This document shows, in pieces, positions 14,868-26,859 of a stretch of DNA of 64,000 nucleotides. Positions within the stretch are counted from its first letter, which is position 1. Each line of letters opens with the position of its first letter. A program made the translations under genes and the position numbers. The notes below the pieces were generated by a model. It was not told where the DNA came from. It was given only the letters and a program-made list of their open reading frames with translations, and searched no databases. This DNA comes from Hirudinaria manillensis. Taxonomy: Eukaryota > Annelida > Clitellata > Hirudinida > Hirudinidae. The DNA lies in NCBI GenBank assembly GCA_034509925.1, contig CM067526.1:14524010-14588009 (forward strand), given 5' to 3'.

Positions 14868-16904
14868 TGCCTCAACAAAACCTGTGACTTGCCTCACTTT
14901 CCCTGGGGATGACCACTGAATCATTGTTCGACTTCACCAGGACAAAGTTGCTCAAGCGAATCATATTCTCTCGGTAGGTGGAGTTGAAACCCTGTTCGAG
15001 ACGAGAGTTTATCGTTATCGTGAATTATGACGAGAGGTCTTAAAGAGGTCTTAAAGAGGGCCGGTCACCTGTTCCTGGTTTATGTTTGCAAGGAATTTGC
15101 TCTTTTGTTTGTAAACATCTTCTTGCAAGGGGTCATGCCAATACTGTGCTTGGACGACACTGTGGTCATCACAATAATGATGACGACGATGATAACGTCA
15201 ATTTTGACAAAATACGATGACCAAAATAGGTAATAACATTATTACTCAAAAGGATTAGGGATTGGATACTCACTGATCCTGGAAATGTCTGCATTGAAAA
15301 GAAAATAAACACCTCGTTCAAATATTGGTATAAATAATAAATAAATTAAATAAATAAATAAATAAAATAAATAAATAAGTAACACCCGATGAAATGATTG
15401 TACATGAGAAGTTATAAACCACTGTCGAGTAAACAAGCGATTGTTGAGAGCAGTTAAATGAAAAGCAATTGTTGTCGTTGTTATTGTTAAGCTGATGTTA
15501 AATTGATATTGTTACCTCTCATAGGCACTTTTGGATAATGCACTTCTAATATATTCACAAATATCTGCCCATTCTGGTGTGCACTTTGGCAAGCCAAACA
15601 CGCCTGATCGAGCATCATAACATGAACTAATTGATGATCATAAAACATTTACCAATATTAAATTTCAATTAATTAAATAATAATATTAATTGTAACTGAG
15701 TATTAATTTATAAAATGAAAAGTATTGATTTTTAAAATAATAGATATTAATTTACAGGTGAATAAGTAATAATTTAGAAAATAATAAGTTTATTTTATAA
15801 CATATCAATTTATAACATGTCAACCTTGATGTTGGCCTGCCATGGAAATCAAATTCTTCACCTTCAAGGAAGAACACCTTTGCACCAATGCACGTCTAAA
15901 ATTCGTGTCACAAGGAAAAATGACATCGTTATCATCACTACCACCACATAAATTTTCTTTAAGTCCCAATACCTCTTAACCAGTCCCTAAGTGGTTCTCA
16001 AATATTATTCATGGAATATATTCACGTGTTCAAATATTATTCCAGGAATACATTGTTTGGAGATAAGCTACAACAAAAGCAAAATCAATATTCACAGAAA
16101 TTGGCCTCCTTGGGAGAATCCAATTGCATTGAAACCATTCTTCAGCTTTGGATCTGCAGAAAGTTCCTTGCAAACCATATTAATTTGAATGTTCGAATCT
16201 TTTAAGAAGCTGTTGATAATGTCCTGCCAGAAATGAGCATAATTAAACAATACCATAATTATACATCATTGGATATCACCGTCATTCACGGATCGGCACG
16301 AGGTCATTTGTTTTAATCGTTCTAGTTACCTCGACATCATTTTTTCCAATCCTGATGGACTTGACATAAATTCCAGGAAGTTCTTTTTCAATTAGTTTAA
16401 TAATAGGCCCTAAAGACAAGGGTCCTCTGCTCACATCACCTTTAACACCAGATGATCTCTCAGAAAATTTTAAGAAGATATATATATATATAATATATAA
16501 GCTATATATATTAATTATATATAAGAAGTTGTTTTAAAGCCTATAACGAAAATAATCATTAAATAATTAAATGAAATCATTCTCATTAACGTTAAATTGA
16601 ATGCACTAATAATTTTAAAGTAAAATTGGTCTGCAATGTCCAACATTTTTCCTGTAATGCATGCCATAACTAAAGTACTAAAACTAGGTTAAGTTATTCA
16701 ATAATATTATGTCTGAGGCTTTTCATTAGTTTCAAAATTCTCATAAGCAAACCGTGTACCTAAATTTGTCATTAACGAAATAGGCTTGTATGAAATACTA
16801 GTCTAACCCATTCCGTGCCATAACACTACAGGGGTTTGACACAATACACATTTTAAAACTAGATGATACAGAAGCAAAATCACTAAAGCATCCTCTTTTT
16901 TCAT
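14306..16904 (-). CDS. PPT1: Palmitoyl-protein thioesterase 1 (10 exons, about 296 aa)
   Basis: Lysosomal alpha/beta hydrolase that removes thioester-linked palmitate from proteins. Exons from the start: 16808-16904, 16330-16439, 16096-16223, 15825-15895, 15516-15603, 15270-15278, 15069-15159, 14893-14991, 14678-14749, 14306-14431. The N-terminus is a signal peptide ([17 protein letters not shown]). Landmarks: VVLWHGMGD, nucleophile Ser in [32 protein letters not shown], catalytic Asp in SNNDS, SEWFGYY, and catalytic His in [12 protein letters not shown]. Human PPT1 is 306 aa and the triad (S115, D233, H289) aligns residue for residue. Two unusual splicing features: a 9-nt exon, and a GC donor (GAG/GCAAGT) at 14892. 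Head to head with Hsp70, 293 bp apart. Confidence 0.94.
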
Positions 16905-16987
16905 TTTCGTCGACCAAAAAATCAGAAAAAAACCCAATCACATAAGTTGAAAACAGCTAAAAGAGGATGCTTCTAAAAGTTTGCTTC
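16871..16987. repeat. Imperfect inverted repeat across the PPT1 start and promoter
   Basis: Left arm 16871-16899 and right arm 16959-16987, 29 bp each. The reverse complement of the left arm matches the right arm perfectly over its first 14 bases (AAAAGAGGATGCTT) and last 7 (TTGCTTC), with a diverged 8-bp middle. The left arm codes for the PPT1 signal peptide. Confidence 0.8.
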
Positions 16988-17197
16988 AATTAAAAGTGAA
17001 GAATAAATTTCTTTGACAGATATTATAAAGAAAATTATTAAACCAAATAATTTTTTAAATTTCACTTGCAATAATTTATAGAAAAAAACATAAAGAAGCT
17101 CGGAAAATGACGTCGAACAAAACCTTGACAACATACGTTTACCTCAAAATCAAAAAGAGAATCGCTCATTAAGACTCTCACATCTAAAATTATAAAT
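16905..17197. promoter_or_regulatory. Shared 293-bp bidirectional promoter interval of PPT1 and Hsp70
   Basis: All the sequence between the two start codons of divergently transcribed genes. Contains a CRE-like TGACGTCG at about 17107. I see no clean run of three alternating GAA/TTC blocks, so a strong heat-shock element is not evident. AT-rich throughout. Confidence 0.6.
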
Positions 17198-19779
17198 ATG
17201 CCCAAACGAAGGGCTCCCGGAATAGGGATTGATCTCGGCACTACTTATTCATGCGTTGGAGTCTTCCAAAATGGAAAAGTGGAGATCATAGCTAATGATC
17301 AAGGCAATAGGACCACTCCAAGCTATGTGGCCTTCACGGAAACGGAAAGACTTATCGGGGATGCCGCAAAAAACCAAGTGGCAATGAATCCTACAAACTC
17401 TGTCTTCGATGCTAAAAGATTAATTGGTAGACGTTTTGACGATCCGTCCGTGCAATCGGACATGAAATTGTGGCCTTTTAAAGTAATCAATGACAATGGA
17501 AAACCAAAGATTCAAGTAGAATATAAAGGAGAAAAGAAGGCTTTTTTCCCAGAAGAAATTTCGTCCATGGTTTTGATGAAAATGAAAGAAACTGCCGAAT
17601 CATTTATTGGATCGGTAAATGCGGCAACTTCTAGCTATTAGTGTCTTTAGATCTTTATCACAGGAATCTTTTAATAATGAATTTTTTTTTTATAATTTTA
17701 GTAGTAATATGAATGAATCAATAAAAAAAAATAAATTTCAAAGCTTCTTTCACGAAGATCGTCTTCCACAGGCAGTTTCGGATGCCGTTATAACCGTACC
17801 AGCTTATTTCAACGACTCTCAGAGACAAGCAACCAAGGATGCAGGGGCGATTGCAGGCCTCAACGTTCTCAGGATCATCAACGAGCCAACAGCTGCTGCC
17901 ATAGCTTATGGACTCGATAAAAAAAAGAGCAATAAAGAAACGAATGTCCTCATCTTCGACTTGGGCGGAGGAACTTTTGACGTATCCATTCTCACCATTG
18001 ATGGGGGAGTTTTCGAAGTTAAGGCTACCTCTGGCGATACCCATTTGGGTGGAGAGGATTTCGATAGCAGAATGGTCGAGCACTTCATGCAGGAGTTCAA
18101 GAGAAAGAACAATAAGGACATTAGCAGTAACAAGCGGGCTCTCAGAAGACTGAGGACGGCATGCGAAAGAGCCAAACGTACCCTTTCCAGTACGACTCAG
18201 GCCAACGTTGAAATCGATTCGCTTTTCGATGGCGTTGACTTTTATACAACCATCACCAGAGCCAGATTTGAAGAACTGAATGCTGATCTGTTTAGAAATA
18301 CTTTGCAGCCAGTTGACAAGGCACTGAAGGATGCAAAAATGGACAAGTCGAATATTGCCGAAATCATTTTGGTCGGAGGATCTACCAGGATTCCCAAGAT
18401 TCAAAAACTGCTGCAGGAATATTTCCATGGTAGGGAGCTCAACAAATCTATAAATCCTGACGAAGCGGTAGCTTATGGTGCAGGTTAGCCAACGATTTAT
18501 TGCTGCTAGAAATGATAATCATTCGAAATTTATCCCTAATTAATATTATCATGGCCAATCTTCTCACGTTCTTCAATGTGATATGATCTAATGAAAGATT
18601 CATGTTATTCTTTATTGCCAATTCGATGACAAATGTTGAATTTAAGCTGTTCAAGCAGCCGTCCTCACAGGAGACCAATCAGATGAAGTTCAAGATCTGC
18701 TTTTGCTCGATGTCACTCCGCTTTCTCTCGGCATTGAAACGGCAGGAGGTGTCATGGCCAATTTAGTGAAACGCAACACCACCATCCCGACCAAGCAAAC
18801 TCAGATCTTTACCACCTATGCCGACAATCAACCTGGGGTATTGATTCAGGTTTACGAAGGCGAAAGAGTGATGACCAAAGACAACAATCTTCTGGGAAAG
18901 TTTGAACTTACTGGAATTCCTCCCGCTCCTAGAGGAATTCCCCAGATTGAAGTGACCTTTGATATCGATGCCAACGGAATCATGCACGTCTCCGCAGTTG
19001 ATAAGAGCACAGGCAGGGAGAACAAGATTGTCATTACCAATGACAAAGGTTACTTTTTTAGTTTGGAAAAAAATTATTCAGGATTGGGAATTTAAACAAT
19101 ATTTTAAGTTCATATCAATAAGCAAGACGCAATATCGTCAGTATTAACTAATGCTTACGATTGATTTGCTTTGAAACCAATATTTATGCCGAAGGACGTC
19201 TGTCAAAAGATCAGATAGACAAAATGATAAGAGACGCTGAAAAGTATAGGGGAGAAGATGAGGCACAACAGGAAAGGATTGCGGCCAAGAATCATTTGGA
19301 GGGATATGCTTTCAGTTTAAAGACCACGGTTAATGATGAAAGACTGCAGAGTAAATTTTCTGAAAAAGACAGAAACACAGTACTCAACAAATGCAACGAT
19401 GTTCTCAGATGGCTCGAATCGAATCAGGTTGTTTAAATTAATTCTTAGAAAGGATAAAACCTCAAACAAAATTTGGTATAAGGATATCGATCACATAATT
19501 CATAAATAAAACCCCTTTGGCCCTGAAAAACGTGTCACCGGCAATTAATTAATAAACGCCTTCTAGTTCACTAAATGCCAAAATGTTTCGCATCGATGTA
19601 TAATATAATTGAAAATTTTCCTCCAGCAAGCAACCAAAGGAGAATACGAAGCGAAACAGAAAGAGTTGGAAAAAGTCTGCATGCCGATAATGGCCAAACT
19701 CCATCAGGGGGGTGGTGGCGGCCACCACAGGGGCTCCAACGGTGGGAAATCAGGTCCAACAATAGAAGAGGTCGATTAG
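17198..19779 (+). CDS. HSPA: Cytosolic Hsp70 chaperone (5 exons, 634 aa)
   Basis: ATP-dependent protein-folding chaperone. Exons 17198-17614, 17772-18483, 18659-19048, 19195-19427, 19627-19779; phases agree. Landmarks: [15 protein letters not shown], second signature [12 protein letters not shown], third signature [13 protein letters not shown], linker [15 protein letters not shown], substrate-binding beta domain, alpha lid, a Gly-rich segment, and the C-terminal EEVD, which marks cytosolic members and binds TPR co-chaperones. Length is usual (about 640). Four introns make this look more like a cognate (constitutive) member than a stress-induced one, since strongly induced Hsp70 genes are often intronless. 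That point is inference. The GGMP repeats of many Hsc70s are reduced to GGGGG-HH. A likely polyadenylation signal (AATAAA) lies at about 19878. Confidence 0.97.
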
Positions 19780-20264
19780 TTCTTTGAAGATTGTTTCGCT
19801 TTGCCAGACTCTACTTTCCGAGTAATTTGCTTAAAAATTGCAAACCGCGTTTGCTATTAAACTTTCTGCTTATTTTAAATAAATTATTTTAGATAAAATC
19901 GATTTGGAATCGTCATTGTAAAGCATTGCACTCTTGAAAAAGAATATTAATGAATTCATTGTACTGATCGATAAAATCGAGCCGACAGTTGACAAACTAA
20001 GTTGAATTTGCTTTTGAGAAAAACTATTTATATAACAACAACCAGTTAACAAAGGAACCATTTATAACACCGAAAAGGTACAAAAGCTCGATTAAAAATC
20101 GAGATTCAAAACTGTCGCTGCTAAGGTACCATCAAGTACTCAAATATTCGTGCGGAATATTGGTTTAACACTGGATTTTTTTAGCCACAATTAAGAATAA
20201 ATTGGATTTAAATGTTTATTCTTTAATTCTCAAATGATCTTGTGAGGACGACAAGGTAAGAGAA
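19780..20264. other. Intergenic between Hsp70 and the B-box gene
   Basis: AT-rich. Holds the Hsp70 3' end signals and presumably the promoter of the next gene. Nothing else recognised. Confidence 0.5.
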
Positions 20265-22066
20265 ATGGATAAATGTTCCATCTGTTCAGCTGAACTCTTG
20301 GGCCAAATATGTCTCCACAGCGAACGCTTCATGGTAAATAGAGTTGAATCTACTCCATCGATTAGAAATACAACAACTTTGGAGTCTGAAAGGCCAAACA
20401 CTCAACCAGATTTGACATCGGGAGCGGAAAATAGATGTAAAGTCCATTTTGCTCTTTGCGAGTTGTATTGTCGCCAGTGTTCGTGTTTCGTGTGCCCGAA
20501 ATGTTTAGTAAGAGATCACAACGGTCACATCATGGATACTGCACAGAATGTCCACGACGTCCAACATCAAACCATTTCCAGAAACAAATTGATAGATTCC
20601 TGTGTAAAGGGAAGATTAAATTTAGAAAAGCAAGCCAATAAAATAAGAAATGACATTAAGATGCGTTTTAATCTCGTAAGAAACATTTTGAATGATATGG
20701 AACTGAAGTTACTGGCAAAAGTCGAGCTTTGTCGTAATGAAAACGACCAGAAGATGGCCCAATACGCAAAGAGGTTGTCCCAAGGTTCTCTAGTTAATTA
20801 TTCACTGAGGGAACTCGACAAAGATATTTCTAAATTTTCGCAATTGAACATGATTTACCAAGTTAAAGAAATTACAGAAATCATGATGACTGACTTGGTT
20901 GGCCACCTTTTGCACGGTATTTTGATGCATTGAAGTATTAATTTGATTTGAATCCAATACGATACAATAGTTAACTGCTAATTGATAATTGCTAATTGAT
21001 AATATGTTATAATATGTTCATCCTCACGCTCTACAAAACTAAGAGTTGCAAAGTTTCAAAGTTTCGAAAGGTTTTTGATAATAAATAAACTCGTCAAGCA
21101 ATCAATAAAAGCTTTCTAGTAGTTATATGTTTGCATTGAAGATCAAGTTCATACACCGATGCATTATTAATGGAGCAATGTTTTCTGCTTCCGTGTTTAG
21201 AATGTCAAATGTAACTAGAATTGTCATTGCCATAAAATTTTTCACTTAAAATTAATCGAAATAAACAAAAATTTTAAATTAACGTTTCTTCCTGTGCAGC
21301 CACTCCGTGCATTCACCGACTTCTCACCAATTTTCTGGAAAGAGTCGCCTTTGGAAACTTGAGAAGCTTTGCAATTGACAAGTCTGTGATTTATGTAGCT
21401 AATGAAACCTCCCAAGAAATAAGAATTTCTGCATTCGAAGAGAAATCTGGAGAGCCAGAAAGAGACCTCACACTTCCCTTGAAGAATATATACGATATGG
21501 AAGTTGTGGGCAAAACCATTTTTCTTACTGATCTTTCAACAGCTCAACTATACGTTTCTGAGCCCAGACAACAAGTTAAAACCATCAAGATAGATTTCGC
21601 TCGAGCCACTCTGTCAACCACGGCAGCCGGAAATGTCTTGGTGACTCAACCCTCGAAGTTGACTCATTATTTTCCAAACGGTATCAAAGTGAAAGAAGAA
21701 TCTCTTCCGTGGAATAAGATCGAACACGCCATCGAAATAAATCAGGACGAATACGTTATCACCGAGTGGGAACAAGGAATCCTGAAAATCAGAGGAAATG
21801 AAATTTTGAACCAATACCGCCTAGAGAATGATCACAGTCAAACTGAACCTTGCTATTTGGCATCAGACTCCTTTCATCGCGTCTTTGCCTCCTTTTATAA
21901 AGGCAGACAAATCGTTCTTCTCAGCAGTGAGTTGGAGCGAATAATCTCCTTAGACGTGAATGGTTGGCCGTGGGGAGTCTACGTCAACAAGGATCATCTT
22001 TTCGTAGCCATCAGCAACAACCAAAAGAATCAGAACAGCATCCTGGTTTATGATATCAATTCCTAA
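20265..22066 (+). CDS. B-box zinc-finger protein with coiled coil and propeller-like C-terminus (2 exons, 472 aa)
   Basis: Exons 20265-20916 and 21300-22066, phase 1 junction with a CAC G/GTATTT donor. Residues of about 65-95 form a type-2 B-box: C-x2-H, then C-x2-C, C-x2-C and a closing D-H-x2-H. The N-terminus has only a Cys pair (CSIC) and no complete RING. Residues of about 105-200 are charged and helical, a probable coiled coil. Exon 2 encodes about 250 residues of repeated short beta-strand blocks (for example YDMEVVGKTIFLTD, GWPWGVYVNKDHLFVA), in the style of the NHL/SMP-30-like propellers that follow B-boxes in TRIM-NHL proteins. The order resembles TRIM2/3/32/71 but without the RING, so ubiquitin-ligase activity should not be assumed. 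Exact family unresolved. Confidence 0.8.
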
Positions 22067-24169
22067 ATTCCATTGTTCAACTTTTTTTTTGTAAATATTT
22101 CGGTCCTCAAATCAAATTGATTTTCTGAACTTGTTCATATATTAATTGTTATTATTAAAAGACGGAACCTGCTGACAATGCTGCTGCTTTCACATGATCT
22201 TGAGGTTCCATCATTTCTAAACTTCAGCTAGATCTAACTAAAATTGGAAGTCTTTTCAATTGCATTTATCACTTTTAGTGTTTTTATTTTGGTGAATTTC
22301 TAAGATGTCATAAGTTGCTTCTGCAGGTGCTATTTTTCTTTCGTAAGCAGGCCCGACTCCCCTTTTCATTAATGCGAATTACAATTCGGTACAATTCTGA
22401 GACTTTTCAAAATTCTTAGAAAATTCGGCGAAGAATGTCTAACAATAATTGAAAGCTTTATCTAGACAAACAACTTCTGTATTTAGAGCTTATTGTTACG
22501 ACTAACACGTCGTCCCATATTCAGGTCTTGCAGGCGTTCTAGTTACTGCATCACGCCACTGATATTTAATGTGCAAGATATAGTCTGGTCTCCTCGTAAT
22601 TCATTTTTTCTTCTAATTTAAAGAAAAATTAATCTTTTGTTTTAGTCTGAATAAATTGTAAATAAATTATAGATTTCACAAGAAGCCTAAATAGGCATTT
22701 TTCAAAGTTTATAATTGGCTTAGGAATTTTATAAATCGTATGTAATCTAGCTTTGGTTTCCCCTTTCAATATAAATATATGCAACTATAGTCGTTGAAGT
22801 CCATAATTATCTCTTTATATCCATATTCAACGTTTACAGGGAGAATCAAATTAATTAATTAAAAACCTATTTGGCACGTCCAGAAAAGACAAAATAAAAC
22901 TGTAGCCCTAGCGTGGATGAGCAAAAATAACTCATTTTAACTTTTTGAAAGGACTCGAAACTAAACTAACCCCAATAATGAAATGTCTTCGATAAAAAAT
23001 GAATTTATCTAACTTCAAATCTTCAATTAGACGAAGCAAATATTTGGAAGCATTTGGAGGAAATATTCTTAGAATGCATGAATTAAAATAATTACAAACA
23101 AGTGCTTTCAACCGTATTTGTTATTTCCTTATTCTTTTTGTAAAAAGCAATTTAATTACATATCAACTGGTTCAAGTACTGATATTTTTTCTTTGAGTGA
23201 CGTGTAATATACCGTTTGAGAAATCCATTATTATTCATAAATTGTAATTAGCTTATGGTTGCTTTGCACGAACGAATATGATAACTTTTACCTTCTTTGC
23301 TGCAGATGGAACCTTATGTTGGATGATGCTGAAATGAAGGAAATTCGACTTCAGGTTATGTTCTCAAAAAGTATGAAATCTTAGGTTTTACTGTTCAAAA
23401 ATGGAAAATATTAAATATATTTACATCTTAAAGTTTGTTATGTTAAAGTTTAGCATCAACTAGGTTTCAAATAAACTTTGGTCTGGTGAACATGTCATCG
23501 ATTAATTTCAAGCAGTGCTATGGGTTTTTGTTTGATCGTTAAATTGGGTCATATGATCTGTTATTTTAATTTTCGGGTACTTTTAAATGCGTCAGCAATT
23601 ATTAAAAATCATTTATTAGAATTATTCTTAATTAATGTTTATATAAAAAAAGTGAACGCACAGAAGTGATTAAAAAGTTGTTTGTTTCCTGTAATGTGAC
23701 CGAGACCTATGCAATGTCTTGATTTCGGGATTACAATGTATTTAACGCCATCAGTCGCATCTTGTCATTAACTTTACTTTCTTTCTACGTGTTTTGAGAT
23801 TTCTTTATTAAGGTTTAAACGACCTCGTACTCTCAGAGAAAGACAATGTTAGTTTATGGACATTCAATTATTAAAATGCGTTCGTGATCAAATCACATTA
23901 AATGAGTCGCTAATATTGACAACTCTAGTGACTTCTTCCAAAATCTGACTCCATTCACTATCAGACGTCGATGGTGAAATAATAAAACATTTGCTTTGTA
24001 CCACTCCCCAGTGGAGAGTTTTTAACCTACTTTGTATTTATTATGCCTATTATATTTGTTATGCCTTTTCGAGAATGCGACGGTGAAAAGTTTAATAAAA
24101 CATAAATAAAATATTGAATGCTTCAAAATTCAAGAAAATTTCACCATATATTGCTTACTGATTCAACAG
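22067..24169. other. Gene-poor AT-rich interval of 2.1 kb
   Basis: I found no frame over about 50 codons with splice signals or family features on either strand, and no repeats beyond short A/T runs. It must include the promoter of the RING-ligase gene. Confidence 0.5.
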
Positions 24170-26859
24170 ATGGAAAAGTGTTTAATAGTTTTACTGATGT
24201 TTGGCTGCACGTGCAAGGCATCCATAACACTGGTTTGATATTTGCTGTTTACTTTGTTAATGAAAATGCCGGTTATTCTTGATTCATGGTGTCAAATTTG
24301 ACAGTTCAACCTGACCAGTGGGGAAATAATTGGAGAGTTTGAGGATTATCCAACTAACTTTAGTGCTCCATTCCCAAGAGAGGGCTTGAGGGTTTGTTAT
24401 TGTTGATACTAGTGGTATTAATATTAGTATATTTTTGTATGTGAATGATGGCCTTATTTTACAGAAGGCTTGTTTGTTTGTATTAGTGTAGTTTTACTAT
24501 TGTTGTTATTTAAATAGATGTTTTAATTTTCTTTGCACAAAATAATATTATTATTGTTGGATTATGAAAAATGCAAATTCATTTTTCAGGGTCAACACAG
24601 GAATCTCCGAGTGGCCAACGAATGCTCTTCAGAATTACCGCCCGCTCCAAAAGATTCCGACAGGATGTGGTTTGCAATTCTCAAATACAACTCAAACTGC
24701 TACTTACAGCAGGTGATGATGAAGTTGATGATGACAACTAACAGTGACGATGTTGATCTTTTATTGATAATGTTTTCTAGATTCTAAACATCCAATTGGC
24801 AGGATACTCTGCAGCTATTCTGTCAAGCTCTGAATATGATGATGAGGATGATGGTGTTGAAGTCATGTATAAATCCTCAAATAGTGAAGGTTAAGTAGTA
24901 AATTACTTGTTGAATAGGTGGGGTTGACATGCATTGATGATGATTTGATTTAAATTCAATGATGATGATGATATCTGATGATTTGATTTAAATTCAATGA
25001 TGATGATGATGATGATGATATCTGATGATTTGATTTAAATTCAATGATGATGATGATATCTGATGATTTGATTCCTCAGTGAAACAATCCCCGCCCTCTT
25101 CGAAGAAAAACCTTTCCTCCAAAATCCGATCTACTTTTGTCAGCAACAAAACCGAGGTCGTGCTGGCCGCATTTTCGGGCAAACCCAAGTGAGTCCGGCA
25201 TCGATGACGGCAAAATCGGTGGCGACGACGGCAACCGCGACGATGACGTTGACATTTGACCTTTCAGCATCACGATGGTGATTTATCCCAAACCCTACGA
25301 CTTCAATCGGTTCCTGCTCATCCTACTCGGAACCCTGTGCCTCGCGGTTGTGGTGGCTCTCGTTCTCTTCATGGTCAGCCGCGCGTTTGTAAATTATCGG
25401 CATCTTTAGTCATCTGTTGCATTAAGACTGTCGAAGGGAATAATAAGATATTATGCCTTATTAAAAGCTGGCGGTTCGTCGTGACTCGAAGTTCAAATTC
25501 ATCGAGCAAATCAGATTCCTAGTTTCTTGATAAGTTTGTTTGGATTTAATCGAATTTATTTGCGACGAATGTGTTCGCAGGTCGGCTACGGTTGCTATCG
25601 TCTGTACAGGATCAGAAAATCCATCATCACGAAATGGAAGCTGAAGTTCCTTCCGTCTCACGTTTTCCGCAAAGGCGACACTTACGAAGTGTGCGTGATT
25701 TGCTTGGACGAGTATTTGGAGGGTGCGAGACTCAGGATTCTCAGCTGCGGACACGGTTGGCCTAGAAATTAATTCGAGTCGAACCGATATCATAACGAGT
25801 TAATAAATAAGCGAACAAACGTCAATTAGTTCCTCGTCGATGCTTCTCCAAAGGTCGGCACAAAACGTTCTCAAATCCTCTGCTAAATTAAGTTTGCAAT
25901 TCAGCATTTCATCGAAAATGCGTCGACCCTTGGCTCGTCAAGAGCGGTCGGGAGTGCCCCCTTTGCAAGAGGAAGGCCGACCTGAAAAGGGGAAGGGTCA
26001 AGAAGTACGTCGGGGACGAAGAGGAGGACGACGATTCGAGTGCAGACGAAAGGACGGCCCTGCTCGGAGATGAAGAAAGGGATCAATACGAAGACAATGA
26101 GGATGATGACAATCAGGGTTTCTAGTTTTTTTGTTTCTGTAAATTTTGGATTTATTCAGATTTTGATCTACGTTTGAGAATAACTAATTAATTATGAGAA
26201 GTTATATTCGTTTTTATTTGCATGAGGAAAAACTTGTCTTCAATAATATTTTGTGTGGCCTAATGTTGTTGGACTAAAAACAACATCTGTATTCAACCTC
26301 AAACTCACTTTTGAATCTGATTTGTTGCAAGTTTGACATTCATTCTTGCAAATGCAAATATTTCATGTGGCAGTTATGAAAGACATAATAAGCTTGAAAG
26401 GAGCATCTGGAGAGATTATCTTTTTATTGCCCAGCGAGAATCACGACCGACCGACAGACCACCATCAATGCCATCGTCCACTCGTCCGAGGACCCCCCGA
26501 GGTCGTCGGGCAGACGAAATTACGGATCCACCCGAATCGAGCACCCGCCGAATGAAAACTTGCCCGGGATCGCAATCAGAAAAGGGCGAGAGGATGCAGA
26601 CGACGACGGATCCGATCGGAAACGTCGCCGTGAAGACGAGAACCTTTTGGGAACTTCCTCGACCCGACGTCCCGACCTCCGAGACGAAAGCACTAAGGCC
26701 ACCTTCTACATCGGGTCGGTTGCCACCGACGACGGGGGTCTTCTCGAGGGGGAGGATTTTCATCCCGTTGCCAAGGGGGTTGCCAGGAACGACGAGGTTC
26801 GTCCGTCCGAAGAAGAGAGCGAGGAGGATTATTACGACGTTAGGAACGAAGTCGTGTGA
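24170..26859 (+). CDS. RNF13: PA-TM-RING-H2 E3 ubiquitin ligase, RNF13/RNF167-like (9 exons, about 469 aa)
   Basis: Endosomal/lysosomal membrane ubiquitin ligase. Exons 24170-24232, 24305-24391, 24590-24712, 24781-24889, 25080-25188, 25268-25373, 25581-25755, 25905-26117, 26435-26859. Order: signal peptide (MEKCLIVLLMFG), PA domain (FEDYP...PREGLRG, Cys pair, LNIQLAGYSAAI), one membrane helix (LLILLGTLCLAVVVALVLFM), basic juxtamembrane region, KGDTYEVCVICLDEY, RING-H2 ligands C-x2-C, C-x-H, H-x2-C (CGHAFHRKC) and CPLCK, then an acidic tail. Exon 8 can also read through to a stop at 26125, giving about 330 aa. The longer form uses a GT at 26118 and a pyrimidine-rich acceptor at 26434, and opens 140 stop-free, GC-rich, Asp/Glu-rich codons. 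Acidic tails are usual in this family. The gene symbol is by resemblance; RNF167 is equally close. Confidence 0.88.
24939..25076. repeat. Minisatellite abutting the acceptor of RING-ligase exon 5
   Basis: Three to four copies of a unit TGATGATTTGATTTAAATTC followed by a variable ATG run, period about 38-44 bp. The last copy runs into the splice acceptor at 25079. Confidence 0.85.

Noticed and set aside
17718-18428. Minus-strand open frame of 236 codons
   Set aside because: Exactly antisense to Hsp70 exon 2. Long antisense frames on Hsp70 genes are a known result of their codon usage.
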